Of a DNA stretch of 64,000 nucleotides, positions 15,649 through 24,954 are shown one piece after another. The notes beneath the pieces are model-generated. The model saw only the letters and a program-made list of their open reading frames with translations. It ran no database searches and was not told where the DNA came from. The stretch's first letter is position 1; each line of letters opens with the position of its first letter. The stretch spans positions 124,001-188,000 of the forward strand of contig NZ_AFOY02000007.1 in assembly GCF_000217955.3 (NCBI RefSeq), in the 5' to 3' direction. A program made the translations under genes and the position numbers. The stretch is from Pseudomonas fluorescens HK44 (GTDB taxonomy: Bacteria > Pseudomonadota > Gammaproteobacteria > Pseudomonadales > Pseudomonadaceae).

Positions 15649-16239
15649 TCAGATCAGTTCCTGAGTCTGGGCAAGCGTGGCGAAGTTGTCGGCCATGATC
15701 GCCATTTCAGTCTGCTGGACATGTTCGGCGCTGAGGACTCCACCTTTGTAAGGCAGGTCCCGGGTGGCACAGGCGTCTTCGACCAGGGTGCAGCGAAAGC
15801 CCAGGTTCTTCGCGGCGCGCACGGTGGTGCTGACGCTGGAGTGACTCATGAAACCACAGACGATCAGGTCCAGCGAGCCGAGGTCTTGCAGGCGTTTTTC
15901 CAGCGGGGTGCCGTGGAACGCGCTGGGCAGCAATTTGCCGATAATGGTTTCGTCAGCCAGCGGCTCAAGACCGGGGATAAACTCACCGCGTTCGCCTTGT
16001 GGGTCGAACAGGCCACCGACGGTGCCGAGGTGGCGAACATGGACAATCGGTCGACCCGCCTTGCGGGCAGCCGCGAGCAACTGCTTGATATTGTCGACGG
16101 CAGCGTCCATGCCGGAAAGGGCCAGGGGGCCGCTCAAGTATTCTTTCTGGGCATCGATGATCACCAGCGTTGCGTGGGCCAGATTGGCCGGCGCATAACC
16201 ACGACCGCTGAGTTGAAACATCGTTTTTGGAACGGACAT
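15649..16239 (-). CDS. Isochorismatase-like hydrolase with Ser in place of catalytic Cys
   Basis: A 196-residue cysteine-hydrolase-superfamily protein. The start at 16239 was chosen because AAGGAG precedes it; a longer frame adds 42 unlikely residues. The catalytic Asp lies in LVIIDAQKEYL and the Lys in IIGKLLPSAFHGT. At the nucleophile position the usual MTHxCV(D/E)TT reads MSHSSVSTTVRAA, so Cys is replaced by Ser. True isochorismatases such as PhzD and EntB also lack the Cys, so an ether-hydrolase or non-hydrolytic role is as likely as amidase activity. It is divergent from prmB. Confidence 0.85.
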   Translation of the reverse strand: MSVPKTMFQLSGRGYAPANLAHATLVIIDAQKEYLSGPLALSGMDAAVDNIKQLLAAARKAGRPIVHVRHLGTVGGLFDPQGERGEFIPGLEPLADETIIGKLLPSAFHGTPLEKRLQDLGSLDLIVCGFMSHSSVSTTVRAAKNLGFRCTLVEDACATRDLPYKGGVLSAEHVQQTEMAIMADNFATLAQTQELI

Positions 16240-16477
16240 TCTGGGGCTCCTTCGAGTGGGGCTTTTGCGACATTGTCCTCTGGCTGAGCGCTTCTGTGAA
16301 TCGCTACCATCGTAGGCACCGTCGTTGCTGGCCTGCAGCCTGTCAAGAGCTGGGCAGATGTTCAATCAAAAGCTGAAAATCAGGATCAATCCTACATTCG
16401 TCCGGTGATCTTTCTTGCGTCGTCGGGGCGGGTTTAGGCTGTTAGAATCGCCAGTCGTTTTTTCAGGAGTTTGCCCC

Positions 16478-17386
16478 GTGATCACTTCCCGCCTGCGCAC
16501 CTTGCGCGACCACATTCGTTGGGCTGTCAGCCGTTTTCATGGGGAGGATCTGTTTTTCGGCCATGGGACCGACAACGCCTGGGACGAAGCCCGTCAACTG
16601 GTGTTGGGGGCGTTGCACCTGCCGTGGGAAATCGCCGACAGCTACCTGGACTGCCGTCTTGAAGAAGACGAACTGGTGAACCTGCAGCGCTTGCTCAAAC
16701 GTCGAATCGAGGAGCGAATCCCGACGGCTTACCTGTTGGGAGAAGCCTGGTTCTGCGGGATGTCGTTCATCGTTGACGAGCGTGTGTTGATTCCGCGTTC
16801 GCCGATAGGCGAACTGATCGAAAAACGTTTCGAGCCGTGGCTGGGCGCCGAGCCTGCACGGATTCTCGACCTGTGCACCGGTTCCGGTTGCATCGGCATA
16901 GCCTGCGCCTACGAGTTCCAGAACGCTGAAGTGGTGTTGGCGGACCTGTCTTTCGAAGCGCTGGAAGTGGCCAATCAGAACATCGAGCGCCATGGCGTCG
17001 ATGAGCGCGTGTACACCGTTCAGGGTGATGGCTTCGACGGTTTGCCAGGTCAGCGTTTCGACTTGATCGTGTCGAATCCGCCCTATGTGGACGCCGAAGA
17101 TTTTTCCGACATGCCGGACGAATACCAGCACGAACCCGAACTGGGCCTGGCCTGCGGCGACGATGGTTTGAACCTGGTACGGCGCATGCTCGCCGAAGCG
17201 GCGGATCACCTGACCGAGAAGGGCTTGCTGATCGTTGAAGTCGGCAACAGCCAGGTGCACGTCGAGGCGTTGTACCCGGAAGTCGATTTCGCCTGGCTGG
17301 AGTTCGAGCGCGGTGGTCACGGAGTGTTCATGCTCAGCGCCGAACAATGCCGCGAGCATCAGGCGTTGTTCGCTTCACGCGTCTAA
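16478..17386 (+). CDS. prmB: Ribosomal protein uL3 glutamine methyltransferase
   Basis: Methylates a glutamine of ribosomal protein L3 using S-adenosylmethionine. The 302-residue protein starts at a GTG with AGGAG nine bases upstream. The N-terminal helical domain runs to about residue 110. The methyltransferase core has [19 protein letters not shown] (motif I) and the catalytic SNPPYVD. The HxPRSP-like loop ([11 protein letters not shown]) separates PrmB from PrmC. A TAGAAT hexamer about 30 bases upstream may be its -10 element. aroC lies downstream after two leftward genes. Confidence 0.93.
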   Translation: MITSRLRTLRDHIRWAVSRFHGEDLFFGHGTDNAWDEARQLVLGALHLPWEIADSYLDCRLEEDELVNLQRLLKRRIEERIPTAYLLGEAWFCGMSFIVDERVLIPRSPIGELIEKRFEPWLGAEPARILDLCTGSGCIGIACAYEFQNAEVVLADLSFEALEVANQNIERHGVDERVYTVQGDGFDGLPGQRFDLIVSNPPYVDAEDFSDMPDEYQHEPELGLACGDDGLNLVRRMLAEAADHLTEKGLLIVEVGNSQVHVEALYPEVDFAWLEFERGGHGVFMLSAEQCREHQALFASRV

Positions 17387-17396
17387 ACGCGGTCAA

Positions 17397-17516
17397 TGTG
17401 GCGAGGGGGCTTGCCCCCGCTCGAGCGCGAAGCGGTCGCAATCCTGTTACCTCATTGTTGAGATAAAAGGTTGGGGGCTGCTGCGCAGCCCAACGGGGGC
17501 AAGCCCCCTCGCCACA
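17397..17516. repeat. Long-hairpin repeat (TGTGGCGAGG family)
   Basis: Complementary arms at about 17397-17421 and 17490-17516 flank a central palindromic GGGCTGCTGCGCAGCCC. It lies between the convergent prmB and the next gene, ten bases after the prmB stop, and may act as a bidirectional terminator. Confidence 0.85.
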
Positions 17517-17539
17517 AGAGCCTCAGCAAACTCAGGTTT

Positions 17540-18331
17540 TCAGCGGTGCGTAGCGATCCAGATCAGCAGTCCCGCCTGGAACACCGAAAACGCCACCAGG
17601 CAGGTGATGGTGAAGCGTAGCCCGGTGTCCTCGCGTTTGTATTTGCTGACTTTCTCTTCCTGCTTTTGCAGTTTGACTTCCTGTTCCGCCAGATTCTGCT
17701 CGGCTTGCTGCAGCATCTGCGCAGCTTCGAGGATTTCCACGAACTGCAGTTTTTCGGAATTCCAGTCCCCCAGCAGATCGCCGACCTTTACCTCGTTGAC
17801 GCTGCCCTTCAAATGCTGGGCGTCGGCGTAGACCACGTCAAAGCCATGCACCCGCAGGAAGTGGTCGCGGCGCAGGCGGGTGTCTTCGTTGAGGGCGTCC
17901 TTGTTGTTCAGGTCCGCACCGTCGACGGTGTAGCTCGACCACTTTTTCTTCGCCCACGTAATGCCTTGAGCCGCCAGAAAACGGCCAATGCCACGGTTCA
18001 GCGGTTCAACCTGCAGACCGCTGTCGGGGCCGAAGTGCACGCGACGGGTCTCGTGATCGACCCAGACATCCAGGTGATTCTGTTCCTTGCGCACCCGTTG
18101 GCCAGGCAGCGAAATGCTCATGCGCAGCAGGCTGAGTTCTTTGCTGTTGCGCTCGGCAAAACCGAACTCGACAAAGCGCAATGGCCGCCCACCGGTTGCT
18201 CGATCGGTTTTCAACGGCGCCAGGCGAAGCATCTTGTGGTGCTCGACCTGGACGTCCGACCACGGCAGTTCGACCACTTCAGTAGCAGTGGTTTCTGGCG
18301 CGGTGTCGGGTGAATTCTGGGTATCAGTCAT
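17540..18331 (-). CDS. Conserved hypothetical protein with C-terminal coiled coil and membrane anchor
   Basis: A 263-residue protein that I do not recognise. An acidic/Thr-rich N-terminus (about 1-25) precedes a globular region (about 26-190, including TWAKKKWSSYTVDGADLNNKDAL). A Gln/Glu/Lys heptad-rich segment (about 195-235, AQMLQQAEQNLAEQEVKLQKQEEKVSKYK) follows and is very likely a coiled coil. A single C-terminal membrane helix (FTITCLVAFSVFQAGLLIWIA) makes it a tail-anchored protein with its bulk in the cytoplasm. It lies between the prmB repeat and the alpha/beta hydrolase gene on the same strand. Confidence 0.75.
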   Translation of the reverse strand: MTDTQNSPDTAPETTATEVVELPWSDVQVEHHKMLRLAPLKTDRATGGRPLRFVEFGFAERNSKELSLLRMSISLPGQRVRKEQNHLDVWVDHETRRVHFGPDSGLQVEPLNRGIGRFLAAQGITWAKKKWSSYTVDGADLNNKDALNEDTRLRRDHFLRVHGFDVVYADAQHLKGSVNEVKVGDLLGDWNSEKLQFVEILEAAQMLQQAEQNLAEQEVKLQKQEEKVSKYKREDTGLRFTITCLVAFSVFQAGLLIWIATHR

Positions 18332-18430
18332 AACGGCGAGATCCTGTCCAAGCCCTGCTTGGCGGCAGCCAATGGGCTGCCGACACAGGCTTATCGGCCG
18401 TTTTTTCCAGGACTGGAGGGTAACACCGGC

Positions 18431-19402
18431 TTAACTGGCGCGAAGTCCGTCAATAAAGCTCAGGATACTGGAGCCAAGTTCGGCAGCGAGGGGCAGTTGC
18501 GGGTCTTTGTAGGAGGCCAATTGACGCTTGATGTCATTGGGCACGATGCGCATCACGTGGTTCATGCCTTCGATCAGTGCCAGTTGGGCATCCGGTTTCG
18601 CCGCTTTGAGCATCTGTGCGTCACCGACACCGACCTGCATGTCGTTGCTGCCCTGGATGATCAGCGCCGGCATTTTCAACCTGGCGAAAGCCGCTGCCGG
18701 GTCCTGGCGAAACAGGCTGATCAGGTACGGTTGCACGCTGGGACGGAAGATCACCTGCAACGGCGTCGGAACATGTTCATCGACATGCCCGGCCTTGAGG
18801 CTGTCCAGCAGCTCATTGCTGCGCAGCAGCAGATCGGGTGGCATTCGATTGCTCAATTGTTGACGCAAGACCTGATCGACCGGTCGGGCGCTGCCGGACA
18901 CGGAAATCACCGCAGCTGCATCGACTTGCGGGGCGGCGAGTGTGGCCACCAGCGCACCTTCACTGTGCCCGAGCAGAATCAGCGGCCCCATACGCGGGTC
19001 GGACTTGAGCTTCTGACCCCAGGCCACCGCGTCGGCAACGTAGGCTTCAAGGGTCAGATTGCGTTCATCCGGGGTCGCCGCGAGGCTGGCCGCCACGCCG
19101 CGCTTGTCGTAACGCACACTGGCGATGTTGTGTTTGGCCAATACCCAGGCCAGGCGCTTGAGGCTGTCGTTGTTGCCGCCGTCCGGGTTATTGCCGTTGC
19201 GATCGGTCGGGCCCGAGCCGGAAATGATCAGCACGACCGGCACCGGGCTGTCGGACTTTGGCAGCAACATTGAGCCGAATAGCTCGCCGCTGCCGGTATC
19301 CAGACTGATTGGCCGTTGCAGAACAACAGAGGCCTGGACTGCATTGGAAAGCAGGCCGGTAAACAGGGTAAGGCTCAAGGCAATAACTCGCAGCATCATC
19401 AC
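18431..19402 (-). CDS. Secreted alpha/beta hydrolase
   Basis: A 323-residue hydrolase with a signal peptide (MMMLRVIALSLTLFTGLLSNAVQA, cleavage near Ala24), so periplasmic. The oxyanion-hole region VVLIISGSGPTDRNGN, the nucleophile elbow GHSEGA (about residue 147), the acid in IIQGSNDMQV and the His in GMNHVM form a complete catalytic triad. It resembles the YfhR/ESTHER alpha/beta hydrolases of unknown substrate. It is divergent from aroC. Confidence 0.85.
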   Translation of the reverse strand: MMMLRVIALSLTLFTGLLSNAVQASVVLQRPISLDTGSGELFGSMLLPKSDSPVPVVLIISGSGPTDRNGNNPDGGNNDSLKRLAWVLAKHNIASVRYDKRGVAASLAATPDERNLTLEAYVADAVAWGQKLKSDPRMGPLILLGHSEGALVATLAAPQVDAAAVISVSGSARPVDQVLRQQLSNRMPPDLLLRSNELLDSLKAGHVDEHVPTPLQVIFRPSVQPYLISLFRQDPAAAFARLKMPALIIQGSNDMQVGVGDAQMLKAAKPDAQLALIEGMNHVMRIVPNDIKRQLASYKDPQLPLAAELGSSILSFIDGLRAS

Positions 19403-19539
19403 GCCATCATTCAGAAGGTGTCGGTTGGACTCGCAGGCACCGATAAGGTTCGAGGATGAACTAGTTGGATAGCCTGCGTATACTCGCCGGCATTACATTT
19501 TCAGGTTGAGTCACTCAGCGATTTCACGGAGCGCCCTGC

Positions 19540-20631
19540 ATGTCCGGCAATACCTACGGCAAGCTGTTCACTGTCACCACCGCGGGCGAAAGCCATGGTC
19601 CGGCGTTGGTCGCCATTGTCGACGGCTGTCCGCCGGGCCTTGAGCTGTCCCTGGAAGACTTGCAGCGTGATCTGGACCGCCGCAAGCCCGGCACCAGCCG
19701 CCACACCACCCAGCGTCAGGAAGCCGACGAAGTCGAAATCCTCTCCGGCGTGTTCGAGGGCCGCACCACCGGTTGCGCGATTGGTTTGCTGATCCGCAAT
19801 ACCGACCAGAAGTCCAAGGACTACTCGGCGATCAAGGACCTGTTCCGCCCGGCCCACGCCGACTACACCTATCACCACAAATACGGCGAGCGCGATTACC
19901 GTGGCGGTGGTCGCAGCTCGGCGCGGGAAACCGCCATGCGTGTGGCCGCGGGTGCGATTGCGAAAAAATACCTGGCCACCCAGGGCATCGTCATTCGCGG
20001 CTACATGAGCCAGCTTGGCCCTATCGAAATCCCGTTCAAGACCTGGGACTCGGTCGAGCAAAACGCCTTCTTCAGCCCCGACCCGGACAAAGTGCCAGAG
20101 CTTGAGGCCTACATGGATCAACTGCGCCGCGACCAGGATTCGGTCGGCGCGAAGATCACCGTGGTCGCCGAAGGGGTGAAGCCGGGTCTAGGCGAACCGA
20201 TCTTCGACCGTCTCGACGCCGAACTGGCCCATGCGCTGATGAGCATCAACGCGGTGAAAGGCGTGGAAATCGGTGCCGGTTTCGCCAGTGTCGCCCAGCG
20301 CGGCACCGAACACCGTGACGAAATGACTCCGGAAGGTTTCCTCAGCAACAATGCGGGCGGGATTCTGGGCGGGATCTCTTCGGGGCAGCCAATCGTCGCG
20401 CACCTGGCACTCAAGCCAACGTCGAGCATCACCACGCCGGGCCGTTCGATCGATATCCACGGCAACCCGGTGGACGTCGTTACCAAGGGCCGTCATGACC
20501 CTTGCGTCGGTATCCGCGCCACGCCGATTGCCGAAGCGATGATGGCCATCGTGTTGATGGACCACCTGCTGCGCAATCGCGGGCAAAACGCCGACGTGCG
20601 CGTCAGCACTCCGGTGCTGGGCCAGCTGTGA
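19540..20631 (+). CDS. aroC: Chorismate synthase
   Basis: Makes chorismate from EPSP, using reduced flavin. The 363-residue protein has the three family signatures: [19 protein letters not shown] near the N-terminus, [20 protein letters not shown] in the middle, and the [15 protein letters not shown] segment near the C-terminus. The chorismate is later used by PheA at the right end of the window. The MFS gene follows 34 bases downstream, so read-through is likely. Confidence 0.97.
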   Translation: MSGNTYGKLFTVTTAGESHGPALVAIVDGCPPGLELSLEDLQRDLDRRKPGTSRHTTQRQEADEVEILSGVFEGRTTGCAIGLLIRNTDQKSKDYSAIKDLFRPAHADYTYHHKYGERDYRGGGRSSARETAMRVAAGAIAKKYLATQGIVIRGYMSQLGPIEIPFKTWDSVEQNAFFSPDPDKVPELEAYMDQLRRDQDSVGAKITVVAEGVKPGLGEPIFDRLDAELAHALMSINAVKGVEIGAGFASVAQRGTEHRDEMTPEGFLSNNAGGILGGISSGQPIVAHLALKPTSSITTPGRSIDIHGNPVDVVTKGRHDPCVGIRATPIAEAMMAIVLMDHLLRNRGQNADVRVSTPVLGQL

Positions 20632-20665
20632 AGCCATGCCCTGACGTTGCCGCGGTCTGACGGCC

Positions 20666-21811
20666 GTGGCGGCGCTTCCATACTGGCGGTTGTCCAGCTT
20701 TTATCTGTTCTATTTCGCCTTGCTCGGTTCGACCGCGCCGTTCCTGGCGCTGTACTTTGATCACCTGGGGTTTTCCAGCGCGCGCATTGGCGAACTGGTG
20801 GCGATCCCGATGCTGATGCGCTGCGTCGCACCGAATATCTGGGGCTGGCTCGGTGACTACACCGGTCGGCGCCTGGCCATCGTGCGCTTTGGCGCGATCT
20901 GTACGCTGCTGACCTTTTCGCTGATTTTCGTCAGCAAAAGCTACGCCTGGCTGGCGATGGTCATGGCGCTGCATGCGTTCTTCTGGCACGCGGTATTGCC
21001 GCAGTTCGAGGTCATCACCCTCGCGCATTTGCAGGGCCAGACTTCGCGCTACAGCCAGATCCGCTTGTGGGGATCGATCGGCTTCATCATCACCGTGGTT
21101 GCCTTGGGGCGGCTGTTCGAATGGTTGAGCCTGGACATCTACCCGGTGACGCTGGTGGTGATCATGGGCGGGATAATCATCAGCAGCCTCTGGGTGCCGA
21201 ACGCCCAGCCGGCGCAAGGCAGTCGGCTGGAGGGCGAGGGGTTTCTCAAGCAACTGCGCAGTCCGGGGGTATTGGCGTTTTACTGCTGCGTGGCGTTGAT
21301 GCAGATGAGCCACGGGCCGTATTACACCTTTCTGACCCTGCACCTTGAACACCTCGGTTATAGCCGCGGCGTGATCGGCATGCTCTGGGCGTTGGGGGTG
21401 GTGGCTGAAGTCCTGATGTTTTTGTTCATGAGCAAGATCCTTGGACGCTTCTCGGTGCGCCGGGTGTTGATGGCGAGTTTCCTGCTGGCAGCATTACGCT
21501 GGTTGCTGCTCGGCTCGTTCGCCGAATTCTTGTGGGTGCTGCTGTTTGCGCAGATTCTGCACGCAGCGACCTTCGGCAGCTTTCACGCCGCTGCCATCCA
21601 TTTCGTGCAACGTAGCTTCGGCGCACGCCAGCAAGGGCAGGGCCAGGCGTTGTACGCGGCACTGGCCGGCACCGGCGGCGCGTTGGGTGCGTTGTATTCC
21701 GGTTACAGCTGGAATGCCCTGGGCGCTACATTGACCTTTAGTATTGCCAGCCTCGCAGCGTTCGCTGCAGCCGTTATCATTGCCACACGTATGCAAGAGG
21801 ACAGGCCATGA
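20666..21811 (+). CDS. MFS transporter, HcaT/LacY-like
   Basis: A 381-residue inner-membrane protein with about twelve helices and a GTG start at 20666. The N-terminal YWRLSSFYLFYFALLGSTAPFLALYF and WGWLGDYTGRRLAIVRFGA (motif A-like loop) place it in the MFS_1_like/HcaT (3-phenylpropionate transporter) group. It overlaps mtnB by four bases (ATGA) and may therefore be translationally coupled to methionine salvage. The substrate is unknown; a methylthio compound is only a contextual guess. Confidence 0.85.
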   Translation: MAALPYWRLSSFYLFYFALLGSTAPFLALYFDHLGFSSARIGELVAIPMLMRCVAPNIWGWLGDYTGRRLAIVRFGAICTLLTFSLIFVSKSYAWLAMVMALHAFFWHAVLPQFEVITLAHLQGQTSRYSQIRLWGSIGFIITVVALGRLFEWLSLDIYPVTLVVIMGGIIISSLWVPNAQPAQGSRLEGEGFLKQLRSPGVLAFYCCVALMQMSHGPYYTFLTLHLEHLGYSRGVIGMLWALGVVAEVLMFLFMSKILGRFSVRRVLMASFLLAALRWLLLGSFAEFLWVLLFAQILHAATFGSFHAAAIHFVQRSFGARQQGQGQALYAALAGTGGALGALYSGYSWNALGATLTFSIASLAAFAAAVIIATRMQEDRP

Positions 21812-22428
21812 GCCTTACCCGTGAACAGCTCGCCCAGCAAATCATCGACGCCGGGCGTTTTTTGTATGGCCGAGGCTGGTCGCCCGCCACCAGCAGCAAC
21901 TATTCGACGCGACTGTCGGCCACTGAAGCCCTGTTGACCGTTTCCGGTAAACACAAAGGGCAGTTGGGGATGGATGACGTGCTGGCCACGGATATGTCGG
22001 GCAACAGCCTGGAGCCGGGCAAGAAGCCGTCTGCCGAAACCCTGTTGCACACCCAGTTATATAATTGGCGGGCCGACATCGGTGCGGTGCTGCACACCCA
22101 TTCGGTCAATGCCACGGTGTTGTCGCGGCTGCTGCAGAGTCCGGTCATTACGTTTGAAGACTACGAACTGCAAAAAGCCTTCAGCGGGGTCTCGACCCAT
22201 GAATCCAAGGTGCGGGTGCCGATCTTCGACAACGATCAGGACATCGAGCGCCTGGCGTCCAAAGTCCAGCCATGGCTCGACGACCATCCCGAGTGTGTCG
22301 GTTACCTGATTCGCGGTCATGGCCTCTACACCTGGGGCCCGAAGATGAGCGATGCATTGCGGCAGATCGAAGCGTTTGAGTTCCTGTTTGAATGCGAGCT
22401 GAAAATGCGCGCGTTGATTAACCGTTAA
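21808..22428 (+). CDS. mtnB: Methylthioribulose-1-phosphate dehydratase
   Basis: Dehydrates methylthioribulose-1-phosphate in the methionine-salvage pathway. The 206-residue class II aldolase-fold protein has zinc-binding His in VLHTHSVNATV and in YLIRGHGLYTWG, and the N-terminal GWSPATSSNYSTR loop. It overlaps the MFS gene by four bases, and mtnD follows after 99 bases. It is part of the mtnB-mtnD-mtnC cluster. Confidence 0.95.
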   Translation: MSLTREQLAQQIIDAGRFLYGRGWSPATSSNYSTRLSATEALLTVSGKHKGQLGMDDVLATDMSGNSLEPGKKPSAETLLHTQLYNWRADIGAVLHTHSVNATVLSRLLQSPVITFEDYELQKAFSGVSTHESKVRVPIFDNDQDIERLASKVQPWLDDHPECVGYLIRGHGLYTWGPKMSDALRQIEAFEFLFECELKMRALINR

Positions 22429-22527
22429 GGCCCACTTCACCTGAAGTCGCCAACCGCCTGATGAAACGCGTTGCCTGACCGGCCTGTAACAGCTGGACGG
22501 CAGCGCCGCTAACGAGGAATTGCCAAC

Positions 22528-23073
22528 ATGAGCAGCCTGTCCGTTTACCACGTTTCAAGCCCGGACCTGCCGAACAAGGTCCTGACCCACTTCGACGATA
22601 TCGCCTCGACCCTGGCCGAAAAAGGTGTGCGCTTCGACCGTTGGCAAGCCGCGGCGAAGATCCAGCCGGGGGCCAGCCAGGAAGAAGTGATTGCCGCTTA
22701 TCAGGTGCAGATCGACCGGTTGATGACCGAGCGCGGTTACATCACTGTCGACGTGGTCAGCCTTAATAGCGATCACCCGCAAAAAGCCGAATTGCGCGCC
22801 AAGTTTCTGGAAGAGCATCGCCATGGCGAAGACGAAGTACGATTTTTCGTCGCGGGCCGTGGCCTGTTTACTTTGCACATCGACGACTACGTGTACGCCG
22901 TACTCTGCGAGAAAAACGACCTGATTTCGGTTCCCGCCGGCACTGCACACTGGTTCGACATGGGCGAGCACCCGCACTTCGTGGCGATTCGCTTGTTCAA
23001 CAACCCCGAAGGCTGGGTGGCCAACTTCACCGGCGACGACATCGCCAGTCGTTTCCCGCGCCTTGAGGACTGA
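22528..23073 (+). CDS. mtnD: Acireductone dioxygenase
   Basis: Oxidises the acireductone of methionine salvage to 2-keto-4-methylthiobutyrate and formate (iron form) or takes the off-pathway route (nickel form). The 181-residue cupin has the metal motif [10 protein letters not shown] (two His and a Glu) and the later His in [12 protein letters not shown]. It is preceded by a GAGGAA ribosome site. The gap to mtnC is four bases. Confidence 0.95.
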   Translation: MSSLSVYHVSSPDLPNKVLTHFDDIASTLAEKGVRFDRWQAAAKIQPGASQEEVIAAYQVQIDRLMTERGYITVDVVSLNSDHPQKAELRAKFLEEHRHGEDEVRFFVAGRGLFTLHIDDYVYAVLCEKNDLISVPAGTAHWFDMGEHPHFVAIRLFNNPEGWVANFTGDDIASRFPRLED

Positions 23074-23077
23074 GGGC

Positions 23078-23761
23078 ATGACGATCAAAGCCATTCTCAC
23101 CGACATCGAAGGCACCACCAGCGCGGTGAGTTTTGTGTTCGAGGTGCTGTTTCCCTACGCCGCCAAACATTTGCCGGACTTTGTCCGTCAACAGGCGCAA
23201 CGGGCCGATGTTGCCCGGCAGATCGACGCCGTTCGCCAGGACAGTGCCGAGCCTGGCGCTGACGTTGAACGGGTGATTGAAATCCTGCTGGGCTGGATTG
23301 CCGAAGACCGTAAGGCCACGCCACTCAAGGCGTTGCAAGGGATGGTCTGGGAGCAGGGTTATCAGGCCGGGCAGTTGAAGGGCCATGTTTACCCGGACGC
23401 GGTCGAGGCGCTGAAACGCTGGCATCAGGCCGGTTATCAACTGTTCGTTTACTCGTCCGGTTCGATCCAGGCCCAGAAGCTGATCTTCGGTTGTTCCGAG
23501 GCCGGTGACCTGACGCCACTGTTCAGCGGCTACTTCGACACCACCTCGGGACCCAAGCGTGAGGCGCAGTCCTATCAGCGCATTACTCAAGCCATTGGCT
23601 GCGAGTCTGCGCAGATCCTGTTTCTCTCCGACATCGTTCAGGAACTGGATGCCGCCCGTGAAGCCGGCATGGCCACCTGCGGACTGGTACGCGAAGGCGG
23701 TGAGCTCGCCGGGCATCTGAACGTCAGCAGCTTTTCACAGATCGATCCCGCCACGTTCTGA
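23078..23761 (+). CDS. mtnC: Enolase-phosphatase E1
   Basis: HAD-superfamily bifunctional enolase/phosphatase that converts diketomethylthiopentane phosphate to the acireductone used by MtnD. The 227-residue protein has motif [18 protein letters not shown] (DIEGT), motif II FVYSSGS and the Lys/Asp motifs [10 protein letters not shown] and [14 protein letters not shown]. The start at 23078 has GAGG just upstream and gives the standard MTIKAI N-terminus. It is the last gene of the cluster. Confidence 0.95.
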   Translation: MTIKAILTDIEGTTSAVSFVFEVLFPYAAKHLPDFVRQQAQRADVARQIDAVRQDSAEPGADVERVIEILLGWIAEDRKATPLKALQGMVWEQGYQAGQLKGHVYPDAVEALKRWHQAGYQLFVYSSGSIQAQKLIFGCSEAGDLTPLFSGYFDTTSGPKREAQSYQRITQAIGCESAQILFLSDIVQELDAAREAGMATCGLVREGGELAGHLNVSSFSQIDPATF

Positions 23762-23768
23762 GAGGCTA

Positions 23769-23803
23769 CGGCTGACTGCAACTCACGCGGTCAGCCGACT
23801 TTC
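23769..23803 (+). terminator. Probable terminator after mtnC
   Basis: Eight-base perfect stem CGGCTGAC/GTCAGCCG with a 13-base loop, followed by only a short T run. It is placed eight bases after the mtnC stop. Confidence 0.5.
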
Positions 23804-24006
23804 CATCACGGACTAACATCACGGCCAACGCACGTCTGTAGGACGTGTAGGAAGTTGCCTGTTGATATGTCGGCCATGCCTGTTTGTGGTTTTCCTTACT
23901 TGTTTAATCTTTTCCTTGTGTAACTCTTCGGCCCTTAAGTTTGTTCGCTTATCCAGGCACTTTTTGCGCTTGGCGATGGTGCGGACTCCTGGTGAGAGGG
24001 CTAAGG

Positions 24007-24273
24007 ATGAAAACACCAAACCGGGCTGGCGCTCCCGTGTTGAAAATGCCAAAGCGACAGCGCCCGGATCCGGCAGGCAAACCGCTGAGCAAAAAGGAAC
24101 TGGAGATTCTGTATTGGGCCAAGGCCGGCAAAACGGTGTGGGAAATCAGCGTGATTCGGGACATTTCCGAGGCGACGGTGAAGTTTCACCTGGGCAATAT
24201 CTACTCCAAGCTTGAAGTCAACAACCGTGCTCAAGCGGTCGGCGAGGCGGTTAATCGTGGCTTGTTGAGCTGA
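24007..24273 (+). CDS. Stand-alone LuxR-type HTH protein
   Basis: An 88-residue protein that is essentially a GerE/LuxR DNA-binding domain. After a basic, Pro-rich N-terminus (1-26) comes LSKKELEILYWAKAGKTVWEISVIRDISEATVKFHLGNIYSKLEVNNRAQAVGEAVNRGL (about 28-86). There is no receiver, autoinducer or PAS domain. The start at 24007 is supported by AGAGGG/AAGG upstream. It is preceded by 245 noncoding bases and is convergent with the DUF3509-like gene. It may need a partner or act by concentration alone. Confidence 0.85.
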   Translation: MKTPNRAGAPVLKMPKRQRPDPAGKPLSKKELEILYWAKAGKTVWEISVIRDISEATVKFHLGNIYSKLEVNNRAQAVGEAVNRGLLS

Positions 24274-24340
24274 GCTCAAAGCGCAATCAGGCCGTGCAGC
24301 GCAAGGCTTGCACGACCTGAAGAGTTTGAGCGGTTGGTGC

Positions 24341-24619
24341 TTATCTCGAGTGATAGGTCGGCAAGGCGAAACGCTGTTGGCTTTGCAGCATTGAAATCTG
24401 CGGCAGTTCGCTGGCCTGTTCGGCCAAGTCACGGCGAATGGCACTGATGACCCAGGACAGTTGATCGCCGGCATGCAATTGAGCGTATGAAATCGAGCGT
24501 TTGAACACTCGGCCATCGCTGCTATTGAGCGTCAGCAGAATACCGCCGTCAGGGCGTGCTTGCGTGGTGACGTCGAAGTTGGAGAACAGGGACGAAAATT
24601 TTTCCTGGATCAGGCTCAT
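24341..24619 (-). CDS. DUF3509-like small protein
   Basis: A 92-residue protein beginning MSLIQEKFSSLFSNFDVTTQ. The start at 24619 was chosen because GGAG lies nine bases before it; a longer frame gives an unlikely Cys/His-rich extension. The ARPDGGILLTL and SISYAQLHAGDQLSWVISAIRRDLA segments recall the Pseudomonas DUF3509 family, whose function is unknown. It is convergent with the LuxR-type gene. Confidence 0.65.
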   Translation of the reverse strand: MSLIQEKFSSLFSNFDVTTQARPDGGILLTLNSSDGRVFKRSISYAQLHAGDQLSWVISAIRRDLAEQASELPQISMLQSQQRFALPTYHSR

Positions 24620-24954
24620 GTCGATCAGCTCCGTTTGCACTTGAATGGCAAGCATGGAGTGATAGGTGCACTGATTGTGCCAGTATGAGTTTTTTAAAAA
24701 ATCGTTATAAATCAACAGTGTGGAAGGCGTGTGTTTTTTCGGCATCGTGCATTCTGCATGAATGGCCATCGTGCATCCTGCATTTTGCGTGCTCGCGGCG
24801 GTATCGACCCGGATACAAAACATTTCAAAAAGCGCGTGCACAGCAACACAAGTGCGAGCGTACTTTTTGGCTTGAATCAACTCTTCCACGTTTATTGGAA
24901 TCTCTAACCAGAGGTTATCTGCCGTCTCTCATTCAGGTCCGAACGGGATCAACC
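24620..24954. other. AT-rich intergenic region with tandem repeat
   Basis: A 335-base noncoding stretch between the DUF3509-like gene and the acyl-CoA synthetase remnant. Two near-identical 17-mers, CATCGTGCAT(T/C)CTGCAT, lie at 24743-24759 and 24767-24783, 24 bases apart, which suggests a tandem protein-binding site. No gene was seen. Confidence 0.6.

Noticed and set aside
18363..18382. Hairpin CGGCAGCC/GGCTGCCG between the alpha/beta hydrolase and the coiled-coil gene as a terminator
   Set aside because: No T run follows on either strand, and it lies close to the start of the downstream leftward gene; it was left unannotated.
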